A stretch of DNA of 9,273 bases. Origin: Gammaproteobacteria bacterium (GTDB taxonomy: Bacteria; Pseudomonadota; Gammaproteobacteria; QNFN01). Below are positions 1-5,160 of the stretch, piece by piece. Position 1 is the stretch's first letter, and every line of letters starts with the position of its first letter. The DNA lies in the NCBI GenBank assembly GCA_003645555.1, contig QNFN01000049.1, forward strand, positions 1 through 9,273, in the 5' to 3' direction. The translations under genes were made by a program, and so were the position numbers. Under the pieces are notes generated by a model, which saw nothing but the letters and a program-made list of their open reading frames with translations, was not told the DNA's origin and did no database searches.

Positions 1-1
1 C

Positions 2-379
2 GGTGAGGATTTCCGCCAGTTCGCGCTGCTCTTCCTGCAACTCGAGGCCCTCACCGTCGAGGGTTGCCACAAGACCGGCGTCAATACGCGCAAGATCGGT
101 GGCCTCTACAAAGAGCCGGTCGATGTTGACACATGGTCGCTGATGCTCGAATTGCTGCGCAAGGACAGGATCACGTTCAAGACCTACACCACCTACCTGC
201 ATGCCCGCAGGCTCTGGATTCGGCTGCTCTCCGGCCACACGGAGGTGATCGACAGGGATTCGATCAAGCGCTGCAGTGCCGTGGTAGCGCGGTTGGTCAA
301 TGAGCTTGAGGTCAGCGAGTATTCCGCCGACAAGCGTGTCACTGAACGCCTCGCGGCCGCGGGTGCCGCCGCCGCCTGA
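2..379 (+). CDS. C-terminal part of an unrecognised protein (5' end outside window)
   Basis: An open frame runs from the left edge to a TGA at 377-379, about 125 residues, with no start codon needed inside the window. I do not recognise the family. The visible part is mostly charged and probably helical: an early hydrophobic run (FALLFLQLEALTVEG), then a stretch rich in Arg and Leu (LHARRLWIRLLSG), then an acidic and basic helix-like tail ending in an alanine-rich C-terminus (RLAAAGAAAA). No signal peptide or clear membrane span is visible. A strong hairpin terminator at 402-428 follows directly, so this gene ends its transcription unit and is probably not co-transcribed with the cyclase gene. 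Internal ATG codons, for example at 143, are unlikely to be the real start because the frame and its codon use continue unbroken upstream of them. Confidence 0.7.
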   Translation, partial: GEDFRQFALLFLQLEALTVEGCHKTGVNTRKIGGLYKEPVDVDTWSLMLELLRKDRITFKTYTTYLHARRLWIRLLSGHTEVIDRDSIKRCSAVVARLVNELEVSEYSADKRVTERLAAAGAAAA

Positions 380-401
380 CCGGCGCATCGAAATGGCATG
401 T

Positions 402-428
402 CGAAGCCGGGCCATGTGCCCGGCTTCG
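402..428 (+). terminator. Intrinsic terminator after the first gene
   Basis: An 11-bp perfect GC-rich stem (402-412 with 418-428) encloses a 5-nt loop CATGT, starting 22 nt after the stop codon at 379. The arms are flanked by AAATG (391-395) and CATTT (429-433), which can extend the stem across a small bulge. A modest T run follows the stem, so on the plus strand it fits a Rho-independent terminator. Its position between two same-strand genes supports separate transcription of the cyclase gene. Confidence 0.7.
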
Positions 429-481
429 CATTTCCTGGAGCTGTACCTTCGCCGTGTCCATGTGCCGGGCCGCATCTCCGG

Positions 482-508
482 CTGACCCGGGCCACGCTAT
501 GCGATACT
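482..508 (+). promoter_or_regulatory. Possible promoter of the cyclase gene
   Basis: CTGACC at 482-487 resembles a -35 box and GATACT at 503-508, preceded by TGC, resembles an extended -10 box. The spacer is only 15 bp, so the match is weak. It lies after the terminator at 402-428 and about 40 nt before the start codon at 551, where a promoter is expected. Confidence 0.22.
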
Positions 509-550
509 CGTTCCGCCGTTCGCCCATCGCGTTACACGGCAGATTTACCA

Positions 551-1579
551 ATGAACCAAGGGCACGCGCGTAAACTGCAGGCCATCCTCGCCGCTGACGT
601 GGTCGGCTACTCACGGCTGATGAATCGTGACGAGGAGCGGACGCTGACCCGGCTGCAGGCGCAGGAGCGAGAGGTCGTCGATCCCTCGATCAGTGATCAC
701 GGTGGCGAAGTGGTCAAGCGTCTTGGCGACGGTCTGCTCGCGGTCTTTCCCAGCGCCGTCACGGCACTGCGTGCCGCCCGTGCCATCCAGGTGAAAACCG
801 CCGCCCTCCAGGCCGGGGAGGCGGAGCCGATCATCTACCGCATCGGGCTCAATGTCGGCGATGTCATCGTCACCGACAACGACATCTTCGGCGACGGCGT
901 CAATATTGCCGCCCGGCTCGAGGGGCTGGCCGATCCCGGTGGCATTGCGCTCTCAGCCGCGGTCCATGACAACGTCCGTGCCCAGGACCCGGGCCCGTTC
1001 GATGATCTCGGTGAGCGCCAGGTCAAGAACATCGAGCACCCGATCCGCGTCTACCGGGTCCATTTTGATGACAGCCCGGCGTTACCCGCGGCCGCCGGAA
1101 CAGCGCACGGCACCAGGCGCCTGCTACTCGTAGCGGGCCTGCTGGCCACGATCGCCATGCTGGCCTGGGTATTTTGGCCCGAGGCCGAAGTGGAGACGCC
1201 GGCCCCGGTGATGATGCCCGCACCCGCACCCGTACCCGAGGCCGCGCCGGAGCCAACGCCTGCCCCGGTTGTCGCACCCACGACGCCGGTTGTGAGCCCG
1301 ACGCCAGTCGTCACGCCTGAGAGCGAGCCCGTTGTCACGGCGCCACGCCGTGCGCCACCGCCTCCCCGGCAGGTGACGACCACGGACGAACCGGCGCCCG
1401 TGTCGAGATCGAGTGACACCACCAAGTCTGATGAGCCCAGCTTCAGTGAGCGGTTGTTCGACTCGGTCGCCGAGGCGGTCGAGGCGGAACTGAAGGATGG
1501 GATCAGCAACAGCGGTTCGTCTTCCAAGTCACCGGGAAAGTCCAAATCTTCCAGCAAGGGCAAGGGCAAGAACAAATGA
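551..1579 (+). CDS. Membrane-anchored class III adenylate/guanylate cyclase
   Basis: This 342-aa protein should make a cyclic nucleotide (cAMP favoured) from NTP. The cyclase domain spans about residues 8-170. By alignment from memory with mammalian adenylyl cyclase, it has both metal aspartates (D16 in AADVVGYS, D60 in RLGDG), the adenine-selecting pair K56 and D111, and the transition-state pair N118 and R122 (DIFGDGVNIAAR). One chain has all six, so a homodimer would form two active sites. One membrane helix (about 190-209) follows; flanking charges (RR before, acidic after) place the cyclase in the cytosol. The rest, about 130 residues, is a Pro/Val/Ala-rich linker, a short acidic helix (about 297-317) and a Ser/Lys/Gly tail, probably periplasmic. 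ATG 551 was chosen because the conserved domain begins a few residues later; no strong Shine-Dalgarno sequence is visible. A longer frame from 398 crosses the terminator and is rejected. Confidence 0.9.
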   Translation: MNQGHARKLQAILAADVVGYSRLMNRDEERTLTRLQAQEREVVDPSISDHGGEVVKRLGDGLLAVFPSAVTALRAARAIQVKTAALQAGEAEPIIYRIGLNVGDVIVTDNDIFGDGVNIAARLEGLADPGGIALSAAVHDNVRAQDPGPFDDLGERQVKNIEHPIRVYRVHFDDSPALPAAAGTAHGTRRLLLVAGLLATIAMLAWVFWPEAEVETPAPVMMPAPAPVPEAAPEPTPAPVVAPTTPVVSPTPVVTPESEPVVTAPRRAPPPPRQVTTTDEPAPVSRSSDTTKSDEPSFSERLFDSVAEAVEAELKDGISNSGSSSKSPGKSKSSSKGKGKNK

Positions 1580-1983
1580 GTCGCACCGAGGGACTGTGTC
1601 TCGATCGTCTCGACCACCTGGTGCTGACGGTGGCCGACATCGATAGCACGGTCGATTTCTATGTCCGCATCCTCGGTATGACGCATGAGGTATTCGGTGC
1701 CGGTCGGGTCGCGCTCTGCTATGGCCGACAGAAGATCAACCTGCACCAGGCCGGTCGTGAGTTCGAGCCCAAGGCGGTGCGGCCGACCCCCGGTTCAGGT
1801 GATCTCTGCTTCATCCCCGAAGGCTCGTTGGATGCGGCCATGGCGTACGTCCGTGGCCAGGACGTCGAGATCCTCGAAGGTCCGGTCGCCCGTACCGGGG
1901 CCACCGGACCGATCACCTCGTTCTATTTCCGTGATCCTGACGCCAACCTGATCGAGGTGTCGTCCTACGACGATCGGGGGTGA
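1576..1983 (+). CDS. VOC-superfamily protein, GLOD5-like (glyoxalase/dioxygenase fold)
   Basis: This 135-aa protein is a single vicinal-oxygen-chelate module with two beta-alpha-beta-beta-beta repeats. Its sequence follows the GLOD5/YaeR-type pattern: LDHLVLTVADIDSTVDFY at the N-terminus, QKINLH in the middle, then a GPITSFYFRDPDANLIEVSSY ending split over the second repeat. Candidate metal ligands are H14, H57 and E127, the usual His/His/Glu set; a fourth may come from a dimer partner. The reaction is unknown: relatives include glyoxalase I, extradiol dioxygenases and bleomycin-resistance proteins, and none can be assigned from sequence alone. The ATG overlaps the cyclase stop as ATGA (1576-1579), so the two are translationally coupled in one transcript. 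The first REP element (2043) follows 60 bp after the stop and may supply the 3' end structure. Confidence 0.88.
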   Translation: MSRTEGLCLDRLDHLVLTVADIDSTVDFYVRILGMTHEVFGAGRVALCYGRQKINLHQAGREFEPKAVRPTPGSGDLCFIPEGSLDAAMAYVRGQDVEILEGPVARTGATGPITSFYFRDPDANLIEVSSYDDRG

Positions 1984-2042
1984 CGCGGACCGTACACGGT
2001 GATTTAGCGCCTGGTCGTCAGCCGTGCTGGTCCGGGGCCTCT

Positions 2043-2302
2043 GTCGGGCTGAAGCCCGACCCACAAGGCGCCATCACCCATCATCAGGTGCTTCGTGGGT
2101 CGGACTTCAGTCCGACAATCCCGAGGTTTGGAGCGCCACCCTACAGGGCGCTTTCTTCAGCCGTAGCGCTCTTTGTAGGTCGGACTTCAGTCCGACAATT
2201 CCGGGGTCCGAAATAGCACCTTAAAGGTGCTGTTTTCAGTCGTTGCACTCTTTGTAGGTCGGGCTTCAGCCCGACACGGCCAGTGGCCAGGCAATACCCA
2301 TT
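2043..2302. repeat. Large tandem copy A of the REP array
   Basis: This 260-bp block starts with an inverted REP, then has forward REPs at 2099, 2179 and 2258. It recurs as copy B (2303-2603) with the same order, the same linkers and scattered base changes. Equivalent REPs are offset by 300-301 bp (2099/2399, 2179/2479, 2258/2559, 2303/2604). The first 56 bp of each copy, an inverted REP then linker text reading CAAGGCGCCATCACCCATC, are nearly identical. Confidence 0.88.
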
Positions 2303-2324
2303 GTCGGGTTGGGGCCCGACCCAC
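2254..2324. repeat. REPIN-like inverted pair of REPs (copy A/B junction)
   Basis: A forward REP with its GTAG head (2254-2275) and an inverted REP with its CCAC tail (2303-2324) enclose a 27-bp spacer. This matches the REPIN layout, two REPs facing each other, which is the usual mobile form in RAYT systems. The inverted partner is degenerate (GTCGGGTTGGGGCCCGAC). Confidence 0.65.
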
Positions 2325-2603
2325 AAGGCGCCATCACCCATCATCAGGTGCTTTCGTGGGTCGGACTTCGGTCCGACAATTCCGAAGGTGCTTCGTGGGT
2401 CGGACTTCAGTCCGACAATCCCGAGGTTTGGAACGCCACCCTACAGGGCACTTTCTTCTGCCGTAGCGCTCTTTGTAGGTCGGACTTCAGTCCGACAATT
2501 CCGAGGTCCGGAACAGCGCCTTACAAGATGCTGTTTTCAGTCGTTGCACTCTTTGTAGGTCGGGCTTCAGACCGACACGGTCAGTGGCCCGGTAAACCAT
2601 CTT
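2303..2603. repeat. Large tandem copy B of the REP array, with one extra REP
   Basis: This is the second copy of the 260-bp block, about 40 bp longer because an extra REP with its flank (2360 to about 2398) has been inserted by local duplication. A truncated third copy begins at 2604 with only the inverted REP and a few bases (CCCACAGG). The copies have diverged moderately, so the duplication is not very recent. Confidence 0.85.
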
Positions 2604-2625
2604 GTCGAGTTGCAGCCCGACCCAC
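2555..2625. repeat. REPIN-like inverted pair of REPs (end of copy B)
   Basis: This is the second copy of the inverted pair: a forward REP with GTAG (2555-2576), a 27-bp spacer and an inverted REP with a CCAC tail (2604-2625). Both halves carry stem mismatches (GTCGGGCTTCAGACCGAC and GTCGAGTTGCAGCCCGAC), so this pair is more decayed than those inside the array. Confidence 0.6.
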
Positions 2626-2663
2626 AGGGACTGCCTCGATCGGCACCGCAACCGGGGATGCTT

Positions 2664-3563
2664 TCACCCCTCCAGCCAGTACCGCACCAGATGGTGGGCG
2701 ATAGCGTAGGCTCGTGGCAGGCGCAGGCCATGATCACCATCGCAGCGGGCTAGCATCTCTGCCACCCGCTCGCGGCTGAACCACTGGACATCGGCCAGTT
2801 CGCGGTCGTCGACGGTGATGGCGGTGGAGGTCGCTTCGCCATGGCAGCCAAGCATCAGCGAGGCCGGGAAAGGCCACGGCTGACTGCCGAGATAACGCAC
2901 GGCGTCGACCTCCACCCCGGCCTCTTCGCGCACCTCGCGTCGCACGGCGGCTTCGACCGTCTCGCCCGGCTCGATGAAGCCGGCAAGGCAGGACCAGAAA
3001 TCTTCGGCAAAACGGTGTTGGCGGCCGAGTAGGCAGTCATCACCACGGGTTACCAGCATGATCACGACCGGGTCGTTGCGCGGGAAGTGGTGTGCTGCGC
3101 ATGTCGGACAGTCACGCTGGGCACCGCCTTTGGCCACCACGGTCAACGTTCCGCAACAGGCGCAGTGACGGTGATGGGTGTGCCAGTCGAGCAGCGAACG
3201 TGCCTGGGCGAGCAGGCCCGATTCGGCGGCGGCGAGTTGTGGCGCAACCGAGCGCACATCAATGAACTTGCCGTTGGCACCAGGCGGGTGATCGCTGTCG
3301 AGCGCCAGGGCGAAACGTGCCGCACCGTCCAGGCGGCCGAGCAGCAGCGGTTCGAAACCTTTCACAGTCGCGGAGTCCAGCGTCTTGCCGGCAACCCAGC
3401 CGAGCCGGGGTGAACCAGAAAGCGTGATCCATGGCTTGAGATCGTGGAATGGCAGGAAGCGGCTGCTCGGGTCGTCACGCAGGCTGGCGACGGCCGCGGC
3501 ATCGTGGCGCAGACCATCGAGGCGATCGATGGTGTTGCCGGAAAAGGTGATTCGTTCGAACAC
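2664..3563 (-). CDS. nudC: NAD(+)/NADH pyrophosphatase NudC (Nudix, zinc ribbon)
   Basis: NudC cleaves NAD(H) to NMN(H) and AMP and, in studied bacteria, removes NAD caps from RNA 5' ends. The 299-aa product has the full architecture: an N-terminal domain (1 to about 120), a zinc ribbon with C134/C137 and C152/C155, and a C-terminal Nudix domain. The Nudix box is complete (G195, E201, then REVREEAGV at 209-217), giving E213 and E214 as metal-binding glutamates. SQPWPFP at 227-233, diagnostic for NudC-type enzymes over other Nudix hydrolases, is intact. Length is slightly above the E. coli enzyme. The start is GTG at 3563, with AGGA five bases upstream. It lies 28 bp downstream of a secreted-protein gene on the same strand, so the two probably form an operon; the REP array lies just past its 3' end. 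Confidence 0.95.
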   Translation of the reverse strand: MFERITFSGNTIDRLDGLRHDAAAVASLRDDPSSRFLPFHDLKPWITLSGSPRLGWVAGKTLDSATVKGFEPLLLGRLDGAARFALALDSDHPPGANGKFIDVRSVAPQLAAAESGLLAQARSLLDWHTHHRHCACCGTLTVVAKGGAQRDCPTCAAHHFPRNDPVVIMLVTRGDDCLLGRQHRFAEDFWSCLAGFIEPGETVEAAVRREVREEAGVEVDAVRYLGSQPWPFPASLMLGCHGEATSTAITVDDRELADVQWFSRERVAEMLARCDGDHGLRLPRAYAIAHHLVRYWLEG

Positions 3564-3591
3564 GTGTGTCCTGGCCTGGGAAACCTCAGGG

Positions 3592-3990
3592 TTACCGGTT
3601 GTCCTGGATTAACCAGCGGGGTCCGGACGGCAGCGCCACATCGACCTCCAGTCGATCGGCACTCCAGCCGTGTACGGTGTCGTGGGCTTCGACCGTCGCC
3701 CGGCTGGTGTCGATCGGCAGCGTGAAGCCGGGGCCGCTGCGGGTGAACGGCTGTTCCTCGACGTGCGGGTGGTAGAGCGTGCGGTGGCTCAGTACCGTGC
3801 CGTCGGTAGAGACGATGCGCCAGGCGTCGGCGTAGTGTTCCCAGCCAGAGTCGGCATGGCGCAGGGTCACGGTCGGCTGCCACTCGCCGCCCGACCATCG
3901 CAGCTCGGCAAAGACGATCTCGACCGCGCCGGCAAGGAGTGGCTGCGGGAAAAGCAGCAACAGGAGCAGCAATTCGGGATGGCGGCGCAT
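3592..3990 (-). CDS. Secreted conserved protein of unknown function
   Basis: This 132-aa protein starts with a clear Sec signal peptide: MRRHP, a run of leucines (7-13), then PLLAGA near residue 22 as the likely cleavage site. It has no lipobox cysteine, so a soluble periplasmic location is expected. The mature part reads as a small beta-rich domain with recognisable blocks: YADAWRIV (53-60), TLYHPHVEEQPFTRSG (71-86) and VEAHDTVHGW (100-109). I recall similar blocks (YADWW, HVDEQPFTRSGG, VRAHM) in uncharacterised proteins of other bacteria, so it is probably a conserved family, but I know no function. GGAG sits six bases before ATG 3990. It is the first gene of a two-gene unit with nudC, 28 bp apart, and is divergent from the lipoprotein gene at 4101. 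Confidence 0.85.
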   Translation of the reverse strand: MRRHPELLLLLLLFPQPLLAGAVEIVFAELRWSGGEWQPTVTLRHADSGWEHYADAWRIVSTDGTVLSHRTLYHPHVEEQPFTRSGPGFTLPIDTSRATVEAHDTVHGWSADRLEVDVALPSGPRWLIQDNR

Positions 3991-4047
3991 GCGTGTCTCC
4001 GCAGAAGGTTCTTCAGAGAATCCCTAGCGTGCCTCCACGATGCGGCA

Positions 4048-4074
4048 CTGGCAACAGCCCGTGAGGGTTATCAT
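4048..4074 (+). promoter_or_regulatory. Probable promoter of the lipoprotein gene
   Basis: TATCAT at 4069-4074 matches the -10 consensus at five of six positions. CTGGCA at 4048-4053 is a reasonable -35 box, although the 15-bp spacer is short. Transcription would begin near 4081, about 20 nt before ATG 4101. The site lies in the 110-bp gap between divergent genes. Confidence 0.4.
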
Positions 4075-4100
4075 GGTTGCAAGGCACCAGGAACGAGACC

Positions 4101-4316
4101 ATGGCGACACGAATTCCCTACGCATTACTGGCAATGACTCTGCTGCTGTTCGGCTGCTCGGGTAGGGATGAGCCACCGCGGGAGCCGGAACAGTTGAGTG
4201 AAGACAACCCCTTCAAGCCGCTGGTCGACAGCCACAATAAGGCCGGCGCCGTCGAGGCCCAGGTTCTTGAGCAGGCCGCGGGAACGCGGCGGGCGGTCGA
4301 GGCGCAAGAGCGCTAG
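4101..4316 (+). CDS. Small lipoprotein
   Basis: This 71-aa protein starts with MATR, a hydrophobic stretch (about 6-17) and a lipobox-like LLFGC, so C19 should be lipidated after signal peptidase II cleavage. The residue after the cysteine is serine and no Asp follows directly, which favours outer-membrane sorting. The mature 50 residues are hydrophilic: an acidic Pro-rich linker (RDEPPREPEQ), NPFKPLVDSHNKAGAVEAQV, then a helical segment ending EAQER. The pattern of a short motif followed by VE..VLEQAAGTRR resembles other tiny, uncharacterised gammaproteobacterial proteins, but I cannot name a family. ATG 4101 was chosen over ATG 4077 because AGGA lies eight bases before it and it gives a standard signal sequence. 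A 221-aa protein gene follows 41 bp downstream on the same strand. Confidence 0.78.
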   Translation: MATRIPYALLAMTLLLFGCSGRDEPPREPEQLSEDNPFKPLVDSHNKAGAVEAQVLEQAAGTRRAVEAQER

Positions 4317-4332
4317 GTCGTTCACATCCTTT

Positions 4333-4347
4333 CGGGCAGACTGCCCG
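4333..4347. promoter_or_regulatory. Short palindrome before the 221-aa gene
   Basis: CGGGCAGACTGCCCG is a perfect palindrome around one central base, ten bases before ATG 4358 and 17 bases after the lipoprotein stop. As RNA it could be an attenuator or processing hairpin lowering expression of the second gene; as DNA it could be a protein-binding site. It is followed by TTC and not a T run, so a strong terminator is unlikely. Confidence 0.4.
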
Positions 4348-4357
4348 TTCAAGAAGC

Positions 4358-5023
4358 ATGAGTCGCGATACTGACCGCATCCCACAGGAGATCGCCTGCC
4401 TCGAGACGCAGCGGATGCCGGCGGTACTGATGTCGCTGACCGGTTACCACTGCGAGGTATGGCAGACACGAGGACGCCTGGTGCGTGACGGCCAGCAGAT
4501 CGGACTCGATCTCATCATCAAGTGCCACAAGGACCCTTGCACGCTGGCCGAGGTGCAGTTGCTGAACGCCGACTACCGACGTCTGCGGGAGCGTCTCGGT
4601 GAGATCGTGCCGCGCGCGACGTTCGTCGCGACCCGGATCGACGGGGCACTGAACGTCGTGGTGCTGGCCGAGGTGGTACGTCCCTGGTTCAACATCGCCA
4701 ACCCGAACAACGAGGCCGATGCCGTGCCGCTGTTGCGTCGGTTGACGGTTGCACGACGCCAGTTGGCCACCTTCGTCGACGCGGCCCGTGCCTGGCACGA
4801 GGCACCCGAGATGCGGGTCATCGACCTTTGGGGTATCGATAACCTGGTGCTCGATCGCGACCAGCGCGTGCGTTACATCGACAGCTTCCGGGTTTTTTTC
4901 TACGCTGACATGCTGCATCTCATCGCCGATCCGGGTGAGGATCTCGAGGAGCGCATCGAACTGTCCCTGCGGCGGTTGGAGTACCTCGAGCATCTGCTGC
5001 AGGAAGCGGCACCGCGCGATTGA
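4358..5023 (+). CDS. Unrecognised 221-aa protein, possibly kinase-like fold
   Basis: This soluble protein has no signal peptide or membrane span. I do not recognise the family. Some features recall protein-kinase or aminoglycoside-phosphotransferase folds: a strand with lysine (LDLIIK, K55), a following acidic residue (E65), a hydrophobic strand that could be the hinge (NVVVLAEVVRPW, 99-110), and then VIDLWGIDNLVLD (154-166) and VRYIDSF (171-177). In kinases the latter two would be the catalytic loop (D156 or D161, N162) and the metal aspartate (D175); the 13-residue step from N162 to D175 fits. However, no glycine loop is visible, the K55-E65 step is short and D156 to N162 is one residue longer than usual. 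It may therefore be a degenerate kinase-like protein or something unrelated. The C-terminus is an acidic helix (about 192-217). ATG 4358 has only a weak ribosome site (AAGAAG). It follows the lipoprotein by 41 bp. Confidence 0.78.
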   Translation: MSRDTDRIPQEIACLETQRMPAVLMSLTGYHCEVWQTRGRLVRDGQQIGLDLIIKCHKDPCTLAEVQLLNADYRRLRERLGEIVPRATFVATRIDGALNVVVLAEVVRPWFNIANPNNEADAVPLLRRLTVARRQLATFVDAARAWHEAPEMRVIDLWGIDNLVLDRDQRVRYIDSFRVFFYADMLHLIADPGEDLEERIELSLRRLEYLEHLLQEAAPRD

Positions 5024-5047
5024 TGCGGTGCGCTCGGTCGTGTCTTT

Positions 5048-5065
5048 GTCGGGCAGAAGCCTGTC
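5048..5065 (-). repeat. Degenerate inverted REP after the 221-aa gene
   Basis: GTCGGGCAGAAGCCTGTC is an imperfect copy of the array palindrome in inverted orientation, followed by ACCC where intact inverted copies read CCCAC. Two stem pairs are lost or wobble. It begins 25 bp after the stop codon at 5023 and could act as its 3' hairpin. Confidence 0.4.
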
Positions 5066-5067
5066 AC

Positions 5068-5094
5068 CCATCGGCCCGATGGCGGGCTTCCTAC
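5068..5094 (-). repeat. Second REP class, inverted (CCATCG palindrome with GTAG head)
   Basis: CCATCGGCCCGATGG (5068-5082) is a 6-bp stem with a GCC loop; GCCCG and CGGGC (5074-5087) allow an alternative fold. On the minus strand CTAC at 5091-5094 reads as GTAG, the REP head. The stem sequence differs from the main array, so this is a separate REP class. Confidence 0.6.
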
Positions 5095-5110
5095 AAGCCC
5101 TGGACACACT

Positions 5111-5131
5111 GTAGGAGCGCCCCCTGGGCGC
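5111..5131 (+). repeat. Third REP class, forward (GTAG + GCGCCC palindrome)
   Basis: GTAG at 5111-5114 is followed by GA and the palindrome GCGCCCCCTGGGCGC (5117-5131), a 6-bp stem with a CCT loop. The head is shared with the other REPs in the window, but the stem is different. Confidence 0.65.
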
Positions 5132-5160
5132 GATACGGCGGCGGCAGGTTCGCGGCCGTC

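Larger units (their letters stand above)
2043..2621. repeat. REP array: ten palindromes, built by tandem duplication
   Basis: Ten copies of an 18-bp imperfect palindrome with consensus GTCGGACTTCAGTCCGAC or its G-C variant start at 2043, 2099, 2179, 2258, 2303, 2360, 2399, 2479, 2559 and 2604. Seven face forward and carry GTAG or GTGG immediately upstream (for example 2175-2178, 2095-2098). Three (2043, 2303, 2604) are inverted and end in CCAC. The short palindrome with a GTAG-like head matches the REP elements mobilised by RAYT (IS200-like tyrosine) transposases. No such transposase gene lies in the window. The array fills almost the whole 680-bp gap between the convergent VOC and nudC genes. 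Several open frames cross it, but they are made of repeat copies and are not genes. Confidence 0.93.

Noticed and set aside
398..550. Longer N-terminus for the cyclase, from ATG 398
   Set aside because: It would begin in the terminator hairpin and add 51 residues without conserved content; the cyclase domain starts just after ATG 551.
1051..1746. Minus-strand frame of 231 residues opposite the cyclase
   Set aside because: It is Gly/Thr/Ala-rich mirror sequence of the Pro-rich linker, and the plus-strand protein has clear domain evidence.
2043..2621. CRISPR array
   Set aside because: Repeats are 18-bp imperfect palindromes in both orientations with spacing from 39 to 80 bp, and the linkers are themselves repeated, unlike unique spacers. 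No cas gene is present.
2043..2621. Integron attC sites
   Set aside because: The palindromes lack the GTTRRRY and RYYYAAC core sites, and there are no cassette genes between them.
1980..2704. Open frames across the repeat array (several of 66-131 residues)
   Set aside because: They encode repeated text such as VGRTSVRQF made by reading through REPs, on both strands, without ribosome sites.
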